Assembly (NCBI GenBank): GCA_012845835.1
Contig: JABAKD010000030.1
Location: forward strand, 12,937,580 to 13,001,579
DNA: 64,000 nucleotides
Direction: 5' to 3'
Origin: Undaria pinnatifida
Lineage: Eukaryota > Sar > Phaeophyceae > Laminariales > Alariaceae
Part shown: piece by piece, positions 1 through 12,710 of the stretch
Layout: every line of letters starts with the position of its first letter
Numbering within the stretch: position 1 is the stretch's first letter
Made by a program: the position numbers and the translations under genes
The notes under the pieces: generated by a model
Told to the model about the DNA's origin: nothing
Seen by the model: only the letters and a program-made list of their open reading frames with translations
Databases searched by the model: none

Positions 1-57
1 ACTGCTACACGCGTCGTCCTACCATAACCTTGTGCCCGCTACGTCGTTGTTTATCAG

Positions 58-3000
58 GACTTGCCTGTTGGCGTTTTCAAGGCTTTGGACCCGGAGAACG
101 GCTACAGCCAGGTCAGCTATAACCCCCCATCCGTGCGAGACTTCGTGTGGAACGGGGTGGTGAACAGCGCGAGTTTCTTCGTGCAGTGCCTTCCGGACGC
201 CGCTGTCGGCATTGTGCCGTGCCGCGCGAGCGTTATCGAGGGTAGCAAGGTGACGCACTTGTCGTTTTCCATCGAGGTGGTGGCAGAACAGGATGCGTGT
301 ACGTATGGACACTTGGAGGCGGAGGAGCTGAATACCAAAATGGAAGAGGCGAAGGCCAATGTTGCGGTCATCGACCCAGACGAGCTGATAATCTCCGACG
401 TTGTGCTCGGGCGTGGGGTTCAGGTGGGAACGGAGGTTTCATCCAAAGAGGCCGGCTATACTTTTCCCTTTTTTTTTTCTGCTAGGCCCGTGGGTCTTGC
501 CCTTTACGGGGGGTTGTGCTAGCCGCGGGGGGGGCGTACTCGTTTTTTGCTTGCGTTGGTCGTTTGACCATTGACCACACATCCCTTTCGAGACGGAGAG
601 GGGGGCATCTTGACTTGACGCACATTACGCAGCACGATAAAATCCGTGCCTCTATCGAGGTGTCACAGGCACCCCGCGAGATCGTTGTCCACTTGCGCGG
701 GTGCTGTGCGCGATGTAATTTTGGAAGGCAACCCCCCCCCGGCCCCTCCCGCCACCGCCGCAGCCTCTCTGACTAGGCCGCGCAACGCTCAGCTAGTAAC
801 AGACACCACCCTGGACGTAAATATAAGGACCGTTTGGTGTTACTATTAGTACATGAACGGTCATTACTTTTCCGTCCAGAGTGGTATGTACGTCCTGTTC
901 ACGGCCAGCTGTGCCCCATTATCTCCCGTACAACCCTTCCCACCCGTCTTCAATCCCTAACGAGTGCTCCCCCTCCCCCGCTGCCGCCGCCACCGCCTCC
1001 CCCGGCCCTCAACACCCGGTTTTCTCTGTGACGATAACTTAGACTAGATATCTTGCACAACAAATGCTACACGCCCGAATCTAAGCTTCCTTTTAACCTC
1101 GATTCCCCCACACCTGCCCGCGCATCGGATTTTTGTTGTCTCCTTGTTTTGCTTTATCTCAATCTGTACAGGGGGAAACTTTGAAAGGATTCTATCGAGA
1201 GCAGCCGGTCGCGATCAAGCGTCTGAACCAGTCTTCGGCGTCCTCCTCTTGCGCTTCCGACCTATACGGACTCCGGCACGAGGCCACCATACTCGCTCAC
1301 CTCGGTCATCACCCCAACATCGTGGAGCTCTTTGGGCTGAGCAAACGGGGCGGGGGAATGGGGGACGAGGGGCTAGACGTAGTGACAAAATACGAAGCAG
1401 GGGGGAGCCTCCAAGAGGCGTTGGGGTTGGGGGGGAGCGGGGATGGGCGATTTAACGGCGGTGGGCGGACGGCAGGGGAAGGACGCGAGGCGTTCAGCGG
1501 GAGCGTTCGGAGGGCTTGGGCCACAGACGTGGCGCGAGGCCTAGCAAATTCACACGCTGCGGGCGTGTTGCACAACGATGTGGCGAGCCGAAACGCCCTG
1601 CGCTCTTCCGGGGAGGTGGGGGCACCCGTGTTGCTGTGCGACTTCGGGATGAGCAGGATTCTGAGGGGGAACGGGGTGGAAAAGGCGAGCTTAATCGACG
1701 TGCAGGGTAACCAAAGCCAGTGGCCTTTGAGACAAATGCCGAATGAGTGTTTGCGACCGCCGTTTGCGCTGAGCGAAGCCAGCGACGCATGGATGTACGG
1801 GACGATGCTTTATGAGGTGAGAGCCTGATGACTTGTTTTTTCCTATATTTCTGCGTCTCGTTTTCGTTGTGTGTGCATGTGGTGCGAATCGGAAGTCAGA
1901 GGTTGCCTCGTGCTGGGTGCTTCACGGAAGATCATCTCGAAATTTCAAATTTCCGACCGTTGGTGAGGTGACGCTTTTTGTGGGCCCACCGTTGTCGATG
2001 TCACAATTTTCAATTTTCCAACTTTCTCAAGTGCGTCACTTTTTATTTGTATTTCCTTCCTAACAAAAATGGCGGTACGTTCCTGTTGCTTTCACATTGT
2101 TAATTTTTATAATTTTCTTGCTGTTTTTTTTCGTCAAAAAGAGAAAAAAAATAGGAAAAACACGCAAAACACGCGAACACGCGTAGCTTCTGGCTACCGA
2201 CTCCAGGGAGGCGTACTCATTATTTGTTGCTTGCCTTAGTCATTTGACCATTGACGGCGCATCGCATCCCTCACGGGACGGAGCACCGTTCTTGCTCCTG
2301 ATGCAGACGGACACCTCCAACATTTGGGCGCTAGTTGCTTTTTCTTGCATAAATTACGGTTCCATGGAGGATGTAGTGTCGGTTTTTTCAAGGAGCGCCG
2401 CGCTCGCCGACGTTTGCAGCAGAGCGCGTGAAGCGGGATGCTTCGCGCAGGAAACGAAAAAAAGGTCCTCAGATATTTTTTGTTCGATGACGACTACGTA
2501 CTGCCTCTGTTGACGCTCCCTCTACTGCAAACATATCCCCTCTCTACTGTCTACTGATTCGACTGATTCGACTGATTCGACTGATTCGAAAAGCTTTGCC
2601 CCGAAAACGTGAGTGCATTTTTTAACGAGGTTAATGGACCCCTGTGGGACTTGTGAGGGAAGAAAATGCCCAAAAATGTAGGGCTGACAGCATTGACCAT
2701 ACGAAGAGCCCGGGCTGATGGGGTCGGGGATGTTTCCGAGGCCTCAAGTGCGACAGAAGGAGTCATGCAAAAGGCACACCCCCAGCATGCTGCTACAACA
2801 GTACTTGTACTCCTGCACGCTGTTAATGTATTATATAGGAAGATTGAGGAGACCGCACATATCGTTTTTTTGGTCGCTAGACGTGGGTGATGTTGAAAAA
2901 GGGTGTACCATGTTGAAAAAGGGTGGACCCTTTTGATCCCCGGACATAAAACGACGAAATGTATGATAAGTTCGGTTTCATCCACCGTGTAGGAGTACTA

Positions 3001-6000
3001 TTAAAAAAGGGTGTACCATGTTGAAAAAGGGTGGACCCTTTTGATCCCCGGACATAAAACGATGAAATGTATGGTAAGTTCGGTTTTATCCACCGTGTAG
3101 GAGTACTATTAATAGAGTAATGTGACCTTGCAGCAGTACACGGGTAGGATCATGTTGCGCCCGTGCTCTACGAGTCCTTGCGTTGTAAAAACATACCACC
3201 CCCCCCCCCCCCCCCAACCAAGTACTGACCGATGCCCTATTCGTCGTTTTATTTTTTCCTCTTTATGTACTAAGGTAAGTATGACCAACAAGGTTTGAGC
3301 TAACACACCCGTCTGCTCACGAGGTATTACAACAATATGCTGAATACCTTTCGGGTGTAGTTCCTGTTGCGTCTGTTCCTCAGACGGCTATCTTTTCTTG
3401 ACCGCAGTCTATTGAAAGCGGTTTACGGGCCGCGGTTTTCTTACGACAGCTGTTCCAGCTCAACTCGGCCCAAGAAGGCGACGGCAACGCTCTTGGCGGT
3501 GCCTCCACACATGTCACCCGCCGCTGCCCGGGAAGTTTGGTGGGTTTTTCTGGTTGAGTGGTGATTTAAAAATACAATAACTTGAAAATGAAAACGGGGT
3601 AAACTCCATCCAGCAGCACTTCTGGAGAGAAGACCCGAACCATAACGCTGGCAGAGCATGGATGAACCAAAACAAATCTTCGACGCTATCATCTGCAATT
3701 ATGTGGCCTTGTCCGGAGCAACGCGGATTGGCCGTAGGTTGCCTGTATTTCCACATCGAAGGTCAGTCATGAAATCATCATGACCGTCGAGAATTCACAC
3801 AGAAAAAGGCAATGTTATACGGGCATTTCGTACGTGCACTCGAGATGCTTTCCACTCGAAACTTGACAACTTTTTGTTGTCGCAGGAGATTGCTTTCCCG
3901 CGGCGGCGATGCCCTTACGGCCTCTTCCTTCGTGCGCTGTGTGATAAGAGTCGTGACAAGGTGCAGCTCACTGCAAACCGTGCACTTTCGGCGAGGTCTC
4001 ATGGCGTGGTCCTAAAATAGCATGCTGGTATTGTCGCCTACGAAATATGGCAATTTTTCAGTAGTACTTTGACCAGTGGTGGGCTTGTGGCAATGACCTG
4101 TGCTGAAAGTCGAGTATAGAAGCCTGTATTCGTCGTTAGCGTTTGTTGTGCAACCTTTTTAGTCTACTTTCCTCACAATGGTGTCGTAGACAGACCGTGA
4201 GATTGTAAAGGCAGAAGTCGCGGGTTCGATTCTCGTACAATTTTCTTAAAAACAAGATGTACACTACTGCCGCTGTTAGATCGAATATTTTGTCAAACCA
4301 AGGTCATCTTTGCAAGCTGTGTGTGATACGACTCCGATCGCGCGTATTGCGGGGAGTTTATGTCCTATTAATAGTGAAGGATGTAGGTTGGCGACTCCCC
4401 TTGGTGCTACCTGGTAGCTATTAATATTAAGCCGGTCGCCCCGGTGGCGTATCAGGTTATCCTCGAGCCTGGCATAGGTCAGTTTCGTGAGTTCGTGCCC
4501 CGCCAAGTGCATACTCGTATAAATTCGTTGGGACTTTTTCTTGTGCACAAATTGACTTGCGGAAAGCGCGAGAGCGTGAGTTAGCAACACTCGATGAAAA
4601 ATCGACGAGCAGTGGGATTGCTGAACCCTATGCGCGATAAACATTGAAGGCAAGAACCGGGGGGAGAAGGGACGATACCTGTGACCACGGCTTGTCCAGA
4701 AGCTGGAAAGTAAAAGTGTGAGAAAAAAAAAATGGTACCTATTTTAAGGCCACGGGGGATCGCAAAGGAATGTTTTCAGTAGGAGCTCGTATGGAGGCAT
4801 TTCGCGCACATATAAAACCGCTTGAAAATAGAGTATGCCATCTGCAAATGAGATCCTTATTTCGAAATTTGAAATTTTAGAAAAAATGCAGCAAAAATCC
4901 AATAATACAGAGCTTTTTAGTTGGTTTTAGCCCTCTTTTTGCCTCCATAACTAGTCACCCCTATATCAGTGTCCCTCTATCTTTTTCTCCTAAGCCCTTA
5001 AACCCCACATATTACAGAGTTATATCATCCGCCTGGTGAGCAGCAAGCTTTTGGTGAAAACCGTTTTTGTTTTTTCATTCGGTGATGTGCCCATTGTATT
5101 AGGCTCCCGCGCGCGAATTGAAATATTTCAGCGACTTCGGGAGCTTTTGGTGTTGCTGCTCGCAAGTTCGAACTCACGAAAACACCTCGTGAGTCGCTTC
5201 TGGCTGCCTACAGCTGCTGGCTGGCGCATCCGACGTCGTCATACACCCCACCAGGAGCGTCCCTCGATTTGTCGGGCCGTGCTTGCTTGTGGGGAACTGT
5301 AGCTGCCCGCTAGTGAAGTGCACACGGTCTGGGGGGCCTCTGTTTGTCTCGTTTTGTGTACCCCAAATTTTGACCGCTGCAGTGCCTCAAAGTCGAGGTG
5401 TGGACCTCTGCTGAGAACCAGAGGGACACCGATCTGAAGAGACTCAATTGCATCTGTGGATGAAGCCCTTTTTTTCGTGGGTTTCCGGGTCTGTGTTCCA
5501 CGAACCAGCCGAAGCTCTAAACCCAGCATGTTCGCCATGTGTTTTACTGTTCCGATAAAACATGTGGATAGTAGACATACCGGAAAACCGGGGACCAGGG
5601 GACGCTTGGGTTCCCCCGTGGCCTTAACGCATGTACAGTATATGATATCATACTGCTGTACGTACGAATGTACCTGCTGCGACGTACCATCTATACATCC
5701 ACATACTACAGCAGCAGTAGTATTTACATACTCGAGACTATACCAGGGGAGGATTGCTTACTTTTACAGTATACCCGGGGATGATTCGACACCATCCCCG
5801 GGAAAAATCCGATCAGGTATCGAATTTATGAGTGATTCAGTAATCCTGCGGAGACCATCCTTGGCACGCACACGAGAGGTCTTTTCCATATATGACGGAT
5901 ACCCGTATGTATCGATCTCGGCCTTGCTACATCTCAGCTGAAAACTTGAAAGTTGTGACCCGCTGAACCTTCTGTGACGTCCGATTTCAATTTTTTAGTT

Positions 6001-8708
6001 GTCAATTGCTATTTTTTTCGCATTATCATCGCCATTTTTTTTTTTTTTTTTTCTTTTTTGTTTCGCACACTTTTACTTTCCAGCTTCTGGACAAGCCGTG
6101 GTCACAGGTGTCGTCCCTTCTCCCCCCCGGTTCTTGCCTTTAATGTTTATCGCGCATAGGGTTCAGCAATCCCACTGCTCGTCGGTTTTTCATCGAGTGT
6201 TGCTAACTCACGCTCTCGCGCTTTCCGCAAGTCAATATGTGCACAAGAAAAAGTCCCAACGAATTTATACGAGTATGCACTCGGCGGGGCTCGAACTCAC
6301 GAAACTGACCTATGCCAGGCTCGAGGATAACCTGATACGCCACCAGGGCGACCGGTGATAATCATACGCCAAGTCCAACTGGTTTGTCCTCAAAGTGTGG
6401 ATGTAGTCTAAAAGACGTGCTCTGTCTTTTTCTTCTTTTTTTTTCTTTTTCATCCTCCGACGGATGGGGGGGAAAAGCTTATGCTCACCACACTTACGTA
6501 TTTTCATACACGTCGTGTGTCAATTTAACTCAATTGTATTCGCAGTCCAGCGCTAGGTGGCGTATCCTTCAGTTCCCGTGGCAGCGACAGGGCGAGCTGT
6601 CCCTACCCTTCCTTTGGTCGCCGTTACTACTCCAACAGCCCAAGCTGCCGTTGTATACGGATGCGTGAGTATGTCGACCCGACCTGTTCCCTGGGGACCA
6701 CGTGCAGCAAGGGTGCGGTGGAGATAACCACGTGCCTTGACGAATCTAAGACGCGCTAAGACGTGGAAAACCCGAGTAAGACGACCAAGATTGTCCTACA
6801 GTTAGGCCTGGGAATGGAATTTTTTCAGACGTAAAATTTGGAAAAAAAATGTCCCATGGTCGTTCTCTACGAGAAAAACTCTTAAGGAAATCAAGCAATC
6901 AGGGATGGGGAAAACAAAACCATATCACGGCAAAAAGCTGTTCGGAGCGTGGCATTCATAAAAAAAAGCACTGCTGCCACAGGCCGCCATCGCCCTTTTG
7001 CTAAAAAAAAGTCAGCCCACCGGGGTGCCTTTGCTTCTCGTACGAAGCGTACTGCTGTACAGCCCCAGGCCTAGAGCGCAAAGCAGCACCGTACACATGG
7101 ACGCACGAGCGTGAGCGGCCCCTTGGGCTCGGCGGCCGGCAGTACGAGAGTGCTGCCCCATATGTGCTACGAAGGGATCAAGCAGTAGGAGCTGATCTCT
7201 TGTTTTCTTGGCTGCTGCTGCTGCTGCTGCTGCTGTGCAAGCCCCTGGGCCGTGCTGCCCCGCGCATGGTATACGGCGCCGCCCGTATAACTCCGTGGCG
7301 GCGCGCCCCACCTCTAGCCCGCGTGTACGTTGTTGCTGTACCGCTGGGCTTGAGTCTCGGCCAAGGCTTCTTCTTCTCTTCTCACCACAAGCCTGGGGTC
7401 AGGCTCCAAGATTGTTGTCCTCGCGTACTCTTGCTCGTTTGATACGAGTCATTGTCGACCACTCCCGGTTCACTTGGACAATTTTTTTCCGTTTGCCCTT
7501 GGTCGAGGTTCCTTCTGGTTTTCTCGAATTGCCCATCATGAAATCGATTGTCGTGGTCCCCCAAAAAGTGACTGAAGGGGCGATTTTCTGCCAGATCGTT
7601 CTCTATGGATACTACGTCGATTCGAGCGGGGTTTGTTTTGCTGTATGCTGCACATCCCAATGCAGAGTATGACTATGTGTTTCCGCACTACTCAAGCACG
7701 CCTTCAGAGCAAGAGGCAGAAACCACAGGAAAAACATGCTTCTCCGCAACTTTCCGTCTACAAAAACATGAATTTGTACTCCTGTGCTACAAAAAGCAAG
7801 TCATCAGAACGGCATGTGCCTGTGTGAGGTGTCTGTATGACGTCCAGAGTGAAATCATCACGTCCCTGTCTCGGGTGTTTGAGCAATATTCACCGTGAGC
7901 TACGTATCTGTGACAGTGAAGGCCATAAACGGCTCATTAATTAGACCTCGTACATACGAAGAGCACATGGTTTTGTTTTCCGGTTGGCAGCTCGTCCAAT
8001 ACCACGGTGAGTATGCCATGGCATTCGTCATAGCTCGAGTATGAATCGTTCTTGAATAACCGACGATGAATCATCTACTCTCTCGATGCTCCTGTCGCAG
8101 AACAGATCCCAGTCGATGTTCTCTTACGTCTATGTCCGAATAGCCTGCCGCTTTTTTGGGTCAAAATAGGCCTCCAATCCTCCCCCGAACAGTGGTCATG
8201 AACTTCGGCCATCCATCGAGCACACGAGCACCACACGAAAGCAGAAGGAAGAAAGGCAGAGGAGGGTTCGATCGAGGCTGGGGCTAGCCCAAGCGATTCT
8301 GTGAATGGATTCGTAGATGATGCAGATGACGCCGATGAGTGAAGATGGTCTGTGCAATCTGTAGCAATGCATGGGTCTGACGCGTGCGGCATCCCGGCCG
8401 CTATTCATACTTTGGCAGCTCTCTGTACATCGGACGCTCGCTTGCCCGCCGGCGCTCGTTTGACCCCCCCCCCCCCCCCTCCCCTCCTCCTCCTCGGCTC
8501 GGACCAGATCTTCGAGGGGAAGAAACCGTTTTGCGGGACTCCTACCACGGAGGTGGTTCGCTTGGTTTGTGAAGGGAAGACCCTTGACACGCCGACTTTA
8601 CTGAAAGACCAGGGTCTGGAGCTGGAGAAGATATTTAAGCGTTGCCTCCAGGCGGACCACACGGCGCGCCCGAACATGGAGGAAGTCGTCGCGAAGCTGT
8701 CTTCCTGA
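58..8708 (+). CDS. Tyrosine-kinase-like (TKL/TK-type) protein kinase, 3' part of gene, three exons
   Basis: Exons 58-423, 1172-1816 and 8508-8708 (stop included), all joined in phase 0; about 403 codons are visible and the 5' end lies outside the window (58 follows a TTATCAG acceptor). Seen: glycine loop LGRGVQG rebuilt across the first junction, β3 lysine in PVAIK, αC glutamate in RHEATIL, catalytic loop HNDVASRN, DFGMSRIL, an APE-region variant PNE, SDAWMYG and the late-lobe arginine in ARPNMEE. All residues needed for phosphotransfer appear present, so it is probably an active kinase, but HRD reads HND (non-RD type). An insertion of about 25 Gly-rich residues precedes the catalytic loop. 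The roughly 110 residues before the kinase domain are not recognised; a regulatory or ligand-binding domain is possible. The second intron (1817-8507) is 6.7 kb and repeat-filled. Substrate and pathway cannot be told from sequence. Confidence 0.85.
526..615 (-). mobile_element. LINE 3'-end fragment (5'-truncated)
   Basis: The GGGGGGCGTACTC start and the following GTCGTTTGACCATTGACCA match, in reverse complement, the 3' end of the longer LINE copy at 60300-61375. Only the last 90 bases or so are left. It lies in intron 1 of the kinase gene. Confidence 0.6.
2206..2350 (-). mobile_element. LINE 3'-end fragment (5'-truncated)
   Basis: Same 3' tail as the copies at 526, 33245 and 60300: GGGCGTACTCATT, then TTGCTTGCCTTAGTCATTTG, then a GGGACGGAGCACCGTTC segment. 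The reverse complement is the C-terminal end of the LINE reverse-transcriptase protein and its short 3' untranslated tail. It lies in the large second intron of the kinase gene. Confidence 0.65.
2551..2590. repeat. 10-bp tandem repeat, about four copies
   Basis: The decamer CTGATTCGAC is repeated almost perfectly about four times inside the second kinase intron. Recent slippage or unequal exchange is likely, as the copies are uniform. Confidence 0.8.
2896..3113. repeat. 108-bp tandem duplication
   Basis: Two adjacent copies with a period of 108 bp (GGGTGTACC at 2901 and 3009), nearly identical through TTTTGATCCCCGGACATAAA to GTAGGAGTACTATTA. Each copy also carries an internal short repeat, GTTGAAAAAGGGTG. 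Non-coding; a recent duplication in the kinase intron. Confidence 0.9.
4180..4245 (+). repeat. tRNA-like sequence with a Pol III box B
   Basis: CGCGGGTTCGATTCTCG is an excellent T-arm/box B, preceded by GGTGTCGTAGACAG, which resembles an A-box region. Acceptor-stem pairing is not apparent, so a functional tRNA gene is unlikely; a tRNA-derived SINE head or remnant fits better. A similar segment lies inside the TRIM element near 31775-31840. Confidence 0.45.
4431..4732 (+). mobile_element. tRNA-derived SINE, copy 1 (family A)
   Basis: The head contains TGGCGTATCAGG (A-box-like) and GTGAGTTCGTGCCCC (box-B-like), spaced as in a tRNA. A body of about 220 bp follows (CGCGAGAGCGTGAGTTAGCA, CCTGTGACCACGGCTTGTCC) and an A-rich tail at 4722-4732. 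Copies at 6035-6357 and 41338-41609 share head, body and tail. Confidence 0.75.
6035..6357 (-). mobile_element. tRNA-derived SINE, copy 2 (family A)
   Basis: Reverse-complement copy of the element at 4431-4732, starting with the head CACCAGGGCGACC (read on plus) at the right and ending in a poly-T (A-tail on its own strand) at the left, about 6035-6055. It lies in the same kinase intron in the opposite orientation, so the pair could form an RNA hairpin in the pre-mRNA. Confidence 0.75.
6483..6670 (+). repeat. Dispersed repeat P, copy 1
   Basis: About 190 bp, matched in reverse complement at 32228-32417: TTTTCATACACGTC, GGCGTATCCTTCAGTTCCCG, CAGCGACAGGGCGAGCTG and GTTGTATACGGATGC all recur. 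No coding capacity seen; an unclassified mobile element is likely. Confidence 0.65.
7208..7236. repeat. CTG trinucleotide repeat
   Basis: About eight CTG units in the second kinase intron. No supported coding frame crosses it. Confidence 0.8.
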
Positions 8709-9399
8709 GCGACGGGAGAGGTTTGTCGATGCGATGCTGTCTGTCTGAGGAAGGGCCGGGGGGTTGTCCATGTCGCGGTGTTGGCTTGGTGGCAGCGAGG
8801 CGAGGCAGGGCACAAGGCTGGGGGGGGCAAGGCCTGGCGACTCGAGGCAAAGCCAGGCGGGGGTCGGGCTGGTGCCAAGGCTGTCCGTTGTGTGTGGGTG
8901 TGACGTTAATGGCTGCCGCCGCCCTTCCGTTCGGTATGATTCTCCTTGAATATTTGGAGTAACTCGATAGGTTTTTGCCACCTTGCTTCCAGCTCACGCC
9001 CGGTACCAGGAGGTGGAGCAGCCGCTGCTGTAGAGCCATGTTGCTGGTAAAAAACAACGCACTCGATTTTTGTAGTGGTTGGTTGGTTGCTCGTTGGTTG
9101 TATTTTTAGTGGTTGGTTAGTTTGATTAGATGGTTGTTTTGATTAGATGGTTGGGTGGTTGGTCGATTGCAATGTTATTCCGCTCCTTTCTGTTGGGGGG
9201 AGGGAGTGATCCTCGCCAGGTGTATGCGTATGTGCATCATGTGCTGTGGTGCGGTGTGTTTCTGTTCTTTTTCTTCCGTCGGTAGTTCGTCGATGGAAAT
9301 GGTACGATAATTGTACGGTCGGTTCCGTGTACCTGAAAATGTTTAAGCCGATGCGTGTTATGTCCCTCATCCATGCGTGGTGAACCCCGACTTCGAACA

Positions 9400-9525
9400 G
9401 CAGAGTTCAACTTCAAGTTGAAGTTATTCAACTTCAAGTTGAAGTAAATTTCAACTTCAATTTGAAGTTGAACACGTTCAACTTGAAGTTTAAGTTGTTA
9501 ACGTCAACTTCAAATTACAAGGGGA
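9400..9525. repeat. Cluster of CAACTTCAAGTTGAAG palindromes
   Basis: The self-complementary CAACTTCAAGTTGAAG core and close variants occur four or five times in about 120 bp, in both senses. The whole block can fold into alternative hairpins. Non-coding; a compound palindromic satellite. Confidence 0.8.
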
Positions 9526-9964
9526 GCGCTGTTTCCTCTTGCTGGATCATGGGTGCGTACGCTCACGGAGGTGGACACGTAAATTGTAGTTCATTCCGTA
9601 TTTAAATAGGGGCGGGGTATATGGGGGGAGGGCGTCACATACCAGTACACTAGCTTCCCTTGCGGCGCAGGAGCACAGTTTATGGAATTGATGGGGCGTG
9701 TTTCGGCGGCGCTATGTACTTGGACAGTCACATGTTGTCCACGAGAGTCTTACACGAGCGTGTCATTTAGTATAGTATACCTGGTAATACAGTAATATAT
9801 TCACGAGGTTTGTACAAGGCGCAAAGGAAATAGGTTTAGCTATTTTTATGAATATGCCGACGGAAGGGTTTGGGTAATATTTCCTGCCTGCCTGCCCCTG
9901 AAGGAGGTTTTTTCTTGTTTTGGCAGGTCATTCTCTAGAGTAGTGTGTGTCCTGTTTTATTTTT

Positions 9965-10200
9965 GAGTCCAATGATCGCTGTGGGCTTTAGCTTCGCCCA
10001 GGAATCGGGCTTTTTTAATTGGGGCCAATGGTCGCTATCGGGCTTTTTAGCTGGAGCCAATGGTCGACGTTGGGCTTTGGTTGTGGCCAATGATCGACGT
10101 CGGGCTTGGGTTGTGGCCAATGGGCTTCGGTTGTGGCCAATGATCGCCATCGGGGTTCGGTTGTGCCGAATGATCGCCATCGGGCTTCGATCGACGCTGG
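9965..10200. repeat. Minisatellite, units of about 30 bp
   Basis: Degenerate tandem units built on GGCCAATGATCGCCATCGGG and CTTTGGTTGTGG, about seven copies with different degrees of drift. Both strands stay open over much of it, which explains the long open frames there; I do not consider them genes. Confidence 0.8.
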
Positions 10201-12364
10201 GTTTAAGCTGTGTTCAATTATGGACAGGGTTTGGAGGGAGGGCATGCCCAGCACACATCATCAAAAACACTTCGGGAATATTTTGGTTGGCGGTTACAAC
10301 ATAATATATATGGTCCTGGAATTTAGTAGGCGAGATGCGGCGGAATGGTGGGAAGGGGGATAAAGCAGCAGCATTTATAGCACGATAAGGAACGCATAGT
10401 TGTTCACACTTCCACGTATTTATAGTTCACAGACTATTACTGTACCAGGTTTCCCGTGTATGAAGCATATCTGTAACAAGCGTTTGGCTTTTAGGCAAAA
10501 TTTTGTTGCTTTTGTTTGTAAATTTGTTATGTTTCGTTTTTTTCTTGTGTTGATGTGGATGGGTGTTTTTTTCCCCCCTCGCGTTTTCTTGGACAAGAAG
10601 ATCCTCCGTGTTCGGTTGCTATTAATATCCACGTAATATACACCCTGTAATCCCAGATGTGAACGCCGGTTGTGTCTTTTACCTAGGTGTAACGCCCAGT
10701 TCACACACGGCAGCTGTGGTCGATCAGTGCAGCGATGTATTTTTTTTCTTTACTTGGGGGCGGGAGAGCTTGGAGAGGGTGCATTTATCGCACGTAATCG
10801 GGTGGAAGAGAGGAGGGCGACTGGATGGCAGTGATCATGCCACGTGAATATTACTATTTCTTCCTGTGCTCGCGTGAAATTTAATGTGTACACCTCGGGA
10901 TGCCTCGCGTGATAATAAACCCTCAGTGTGTTGACTATGCGTCAACGGAAGACTGTTATACCTTTTTCGTAATATTATCATGTCCTACAGTGCTCACGTA
11001 GACTTCATCTATTAGACCCTGGGAACGGCGGATTTTTCTTCAACTGTATTTTGTTCGGTCGGAATCTTGCCCTTTTCGACAATCGGTACGCCATTCGGTA
11101 GTATGTTATTCGGCACGCTAGGGTAAAATGAAAAGCATGTCCGGCAGCCTTGGTCAATGGGCGCTTTCATCGGCATGTTGCTCTGCGCACCATTATTTGG
11201 ATTGTTCTATTCGGTACGCCATTCGGCAAATAATCTCCCCGCTATTCGTTTTTTTGGCGTTAGATGAAAGGTGCACATACACAAGGTACGCTGTATTGAT
11301 GTAGTGGTCCGGTCACTTGTTCGGCAAAAAAAAAACGGAAACTTGGCGACAAATCACTTACTAATATTAGGCAGCTCGTTCACTTGTTTCGTACAATTAT
11401 TTTCAATCCTGTCGGCCCCCAGGTAGGGTGACCAAAAAAGCGACGATGAAAGCGGCACTCTTATCAACCTTGACCATATATTAATAGGAAGACAGCAGTA
11501 TCATAGTGCGAAGGGCAAGGTACAAGTATCAGAGCCATTCCACCGTATAACGGTAGGGTTTGCAGTTGTTAGGTTACGTAGTGTTTCTATGATGCATACT
11601 TGCCTTCTGACCTGTATAGTGCCGCATGCGGTTGAGCTCCTCAAGTAGTGTAGTAGGTAGAGTGGACCTATCGGTCAGTATCTTACTTTTATCGTCTATG
11701 TGTGTTTTAGGACTAGGACATACTAATAACGAGTGTTGGTCGGGTTGCGCGAACGAGCGTCTTCGAAGTAATATTTCGGGTGTTGATGGATGATGGATGA
11801 TGTTCATATTGGTCTCATCATGTAATCTCAGAAATCTTTGCTGCGCCCCCATTGCGGGATGACTCATCATTGTGTTGCGCGTGAGTCGTACACCCCCTTA
11901 CGTTTCCCTTCCGACACACACCCTACCCCACAGCCAGCGGAAAGGGCCATTTCGCGTGACCGATGGTGTAATCGTCATCCTTTTTGTCGTAATTTTCATG
12001 GTAAAATTTTCCTTCTTCTTGACGTCCCAAAGCGGCTAACGTCCGACGATTCAGTGTCTGCCGCGGCCCGGCCCTTTCACTTCATCAACGCGAAACGTTT
12101 TTATTTGCTTACCCTTGAGGAACCCAGGCAAAGCGCCCGCGCAGAAAACGCCAAGTACGATCATACAAACCGTCAAAAATATTACTGGAATGGTACACGT
12201 TCCGGCTGTTTCGACTGTTCCGACGACTTTGGGATAAGGGAGGTTATGGAGCCCCGTCATTGACAGAAAAAAAAATGGCCAAAAATCGCAACCTCCATCA
12301 CAGCACGCGCGTCAAAAAATACTCAACCAGGTTAGGCTTCTTATTTGGGGGAGAGGGAGATTTC

Positions 12365-12592
12365 TACACTTAACTTCAGTACAGTGTGAGTACACTAACT
12401 TCCGTGCAGTGTGTACACTAACTACAGTACAGTGCGAGTACACTAACTTCAGTACAGTGTGAGTGCACTAACTTCAGTACAGTGTGAGTGCACTAACTAC
12501 AGTACAGTGTGGGCACACAAACTACAATACAGGGTGTACACTAACTTCAGTACAGTGTGAGTACACTAACTTCAGTACAGTGTGAGTAGCGT
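12365..12592. repeat. Minisatellite, units of about 25 bp
   Basis: About nine units of the form ACTAACTTCAGTACAGTGTG with GAGTGC or GAGTAC linkers. Adjacent AGTACAGTGT and AGTACACT blocks are partly self-complementary. Confidence 0.85.
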
Positions 12593-12594
12593 CC

Positions 12595-12710
12595 TGCAGC
12601 GCGTGTCGTAAAACTCAGTTCGAACCCAAAATGAGTGGTTGGTTCGAGTATTATATAGTGTCTTGTGGCACGCGTGTCGTAGAAATCAGTTCGCACCCAA
12701 AAAGAGCCAT
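12595..12710. repeat. Direct repeat pair next to the 25-bp minisatellite
   Basis: CGCGTGTCGTAAAACTCAGT and CGCGTGTCGTAGAAATCAGT, each followed by TCG-ACCCAAAA-GAG, lie about 70 bp apart. A diverged local duplication. Confidence 0.6.
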
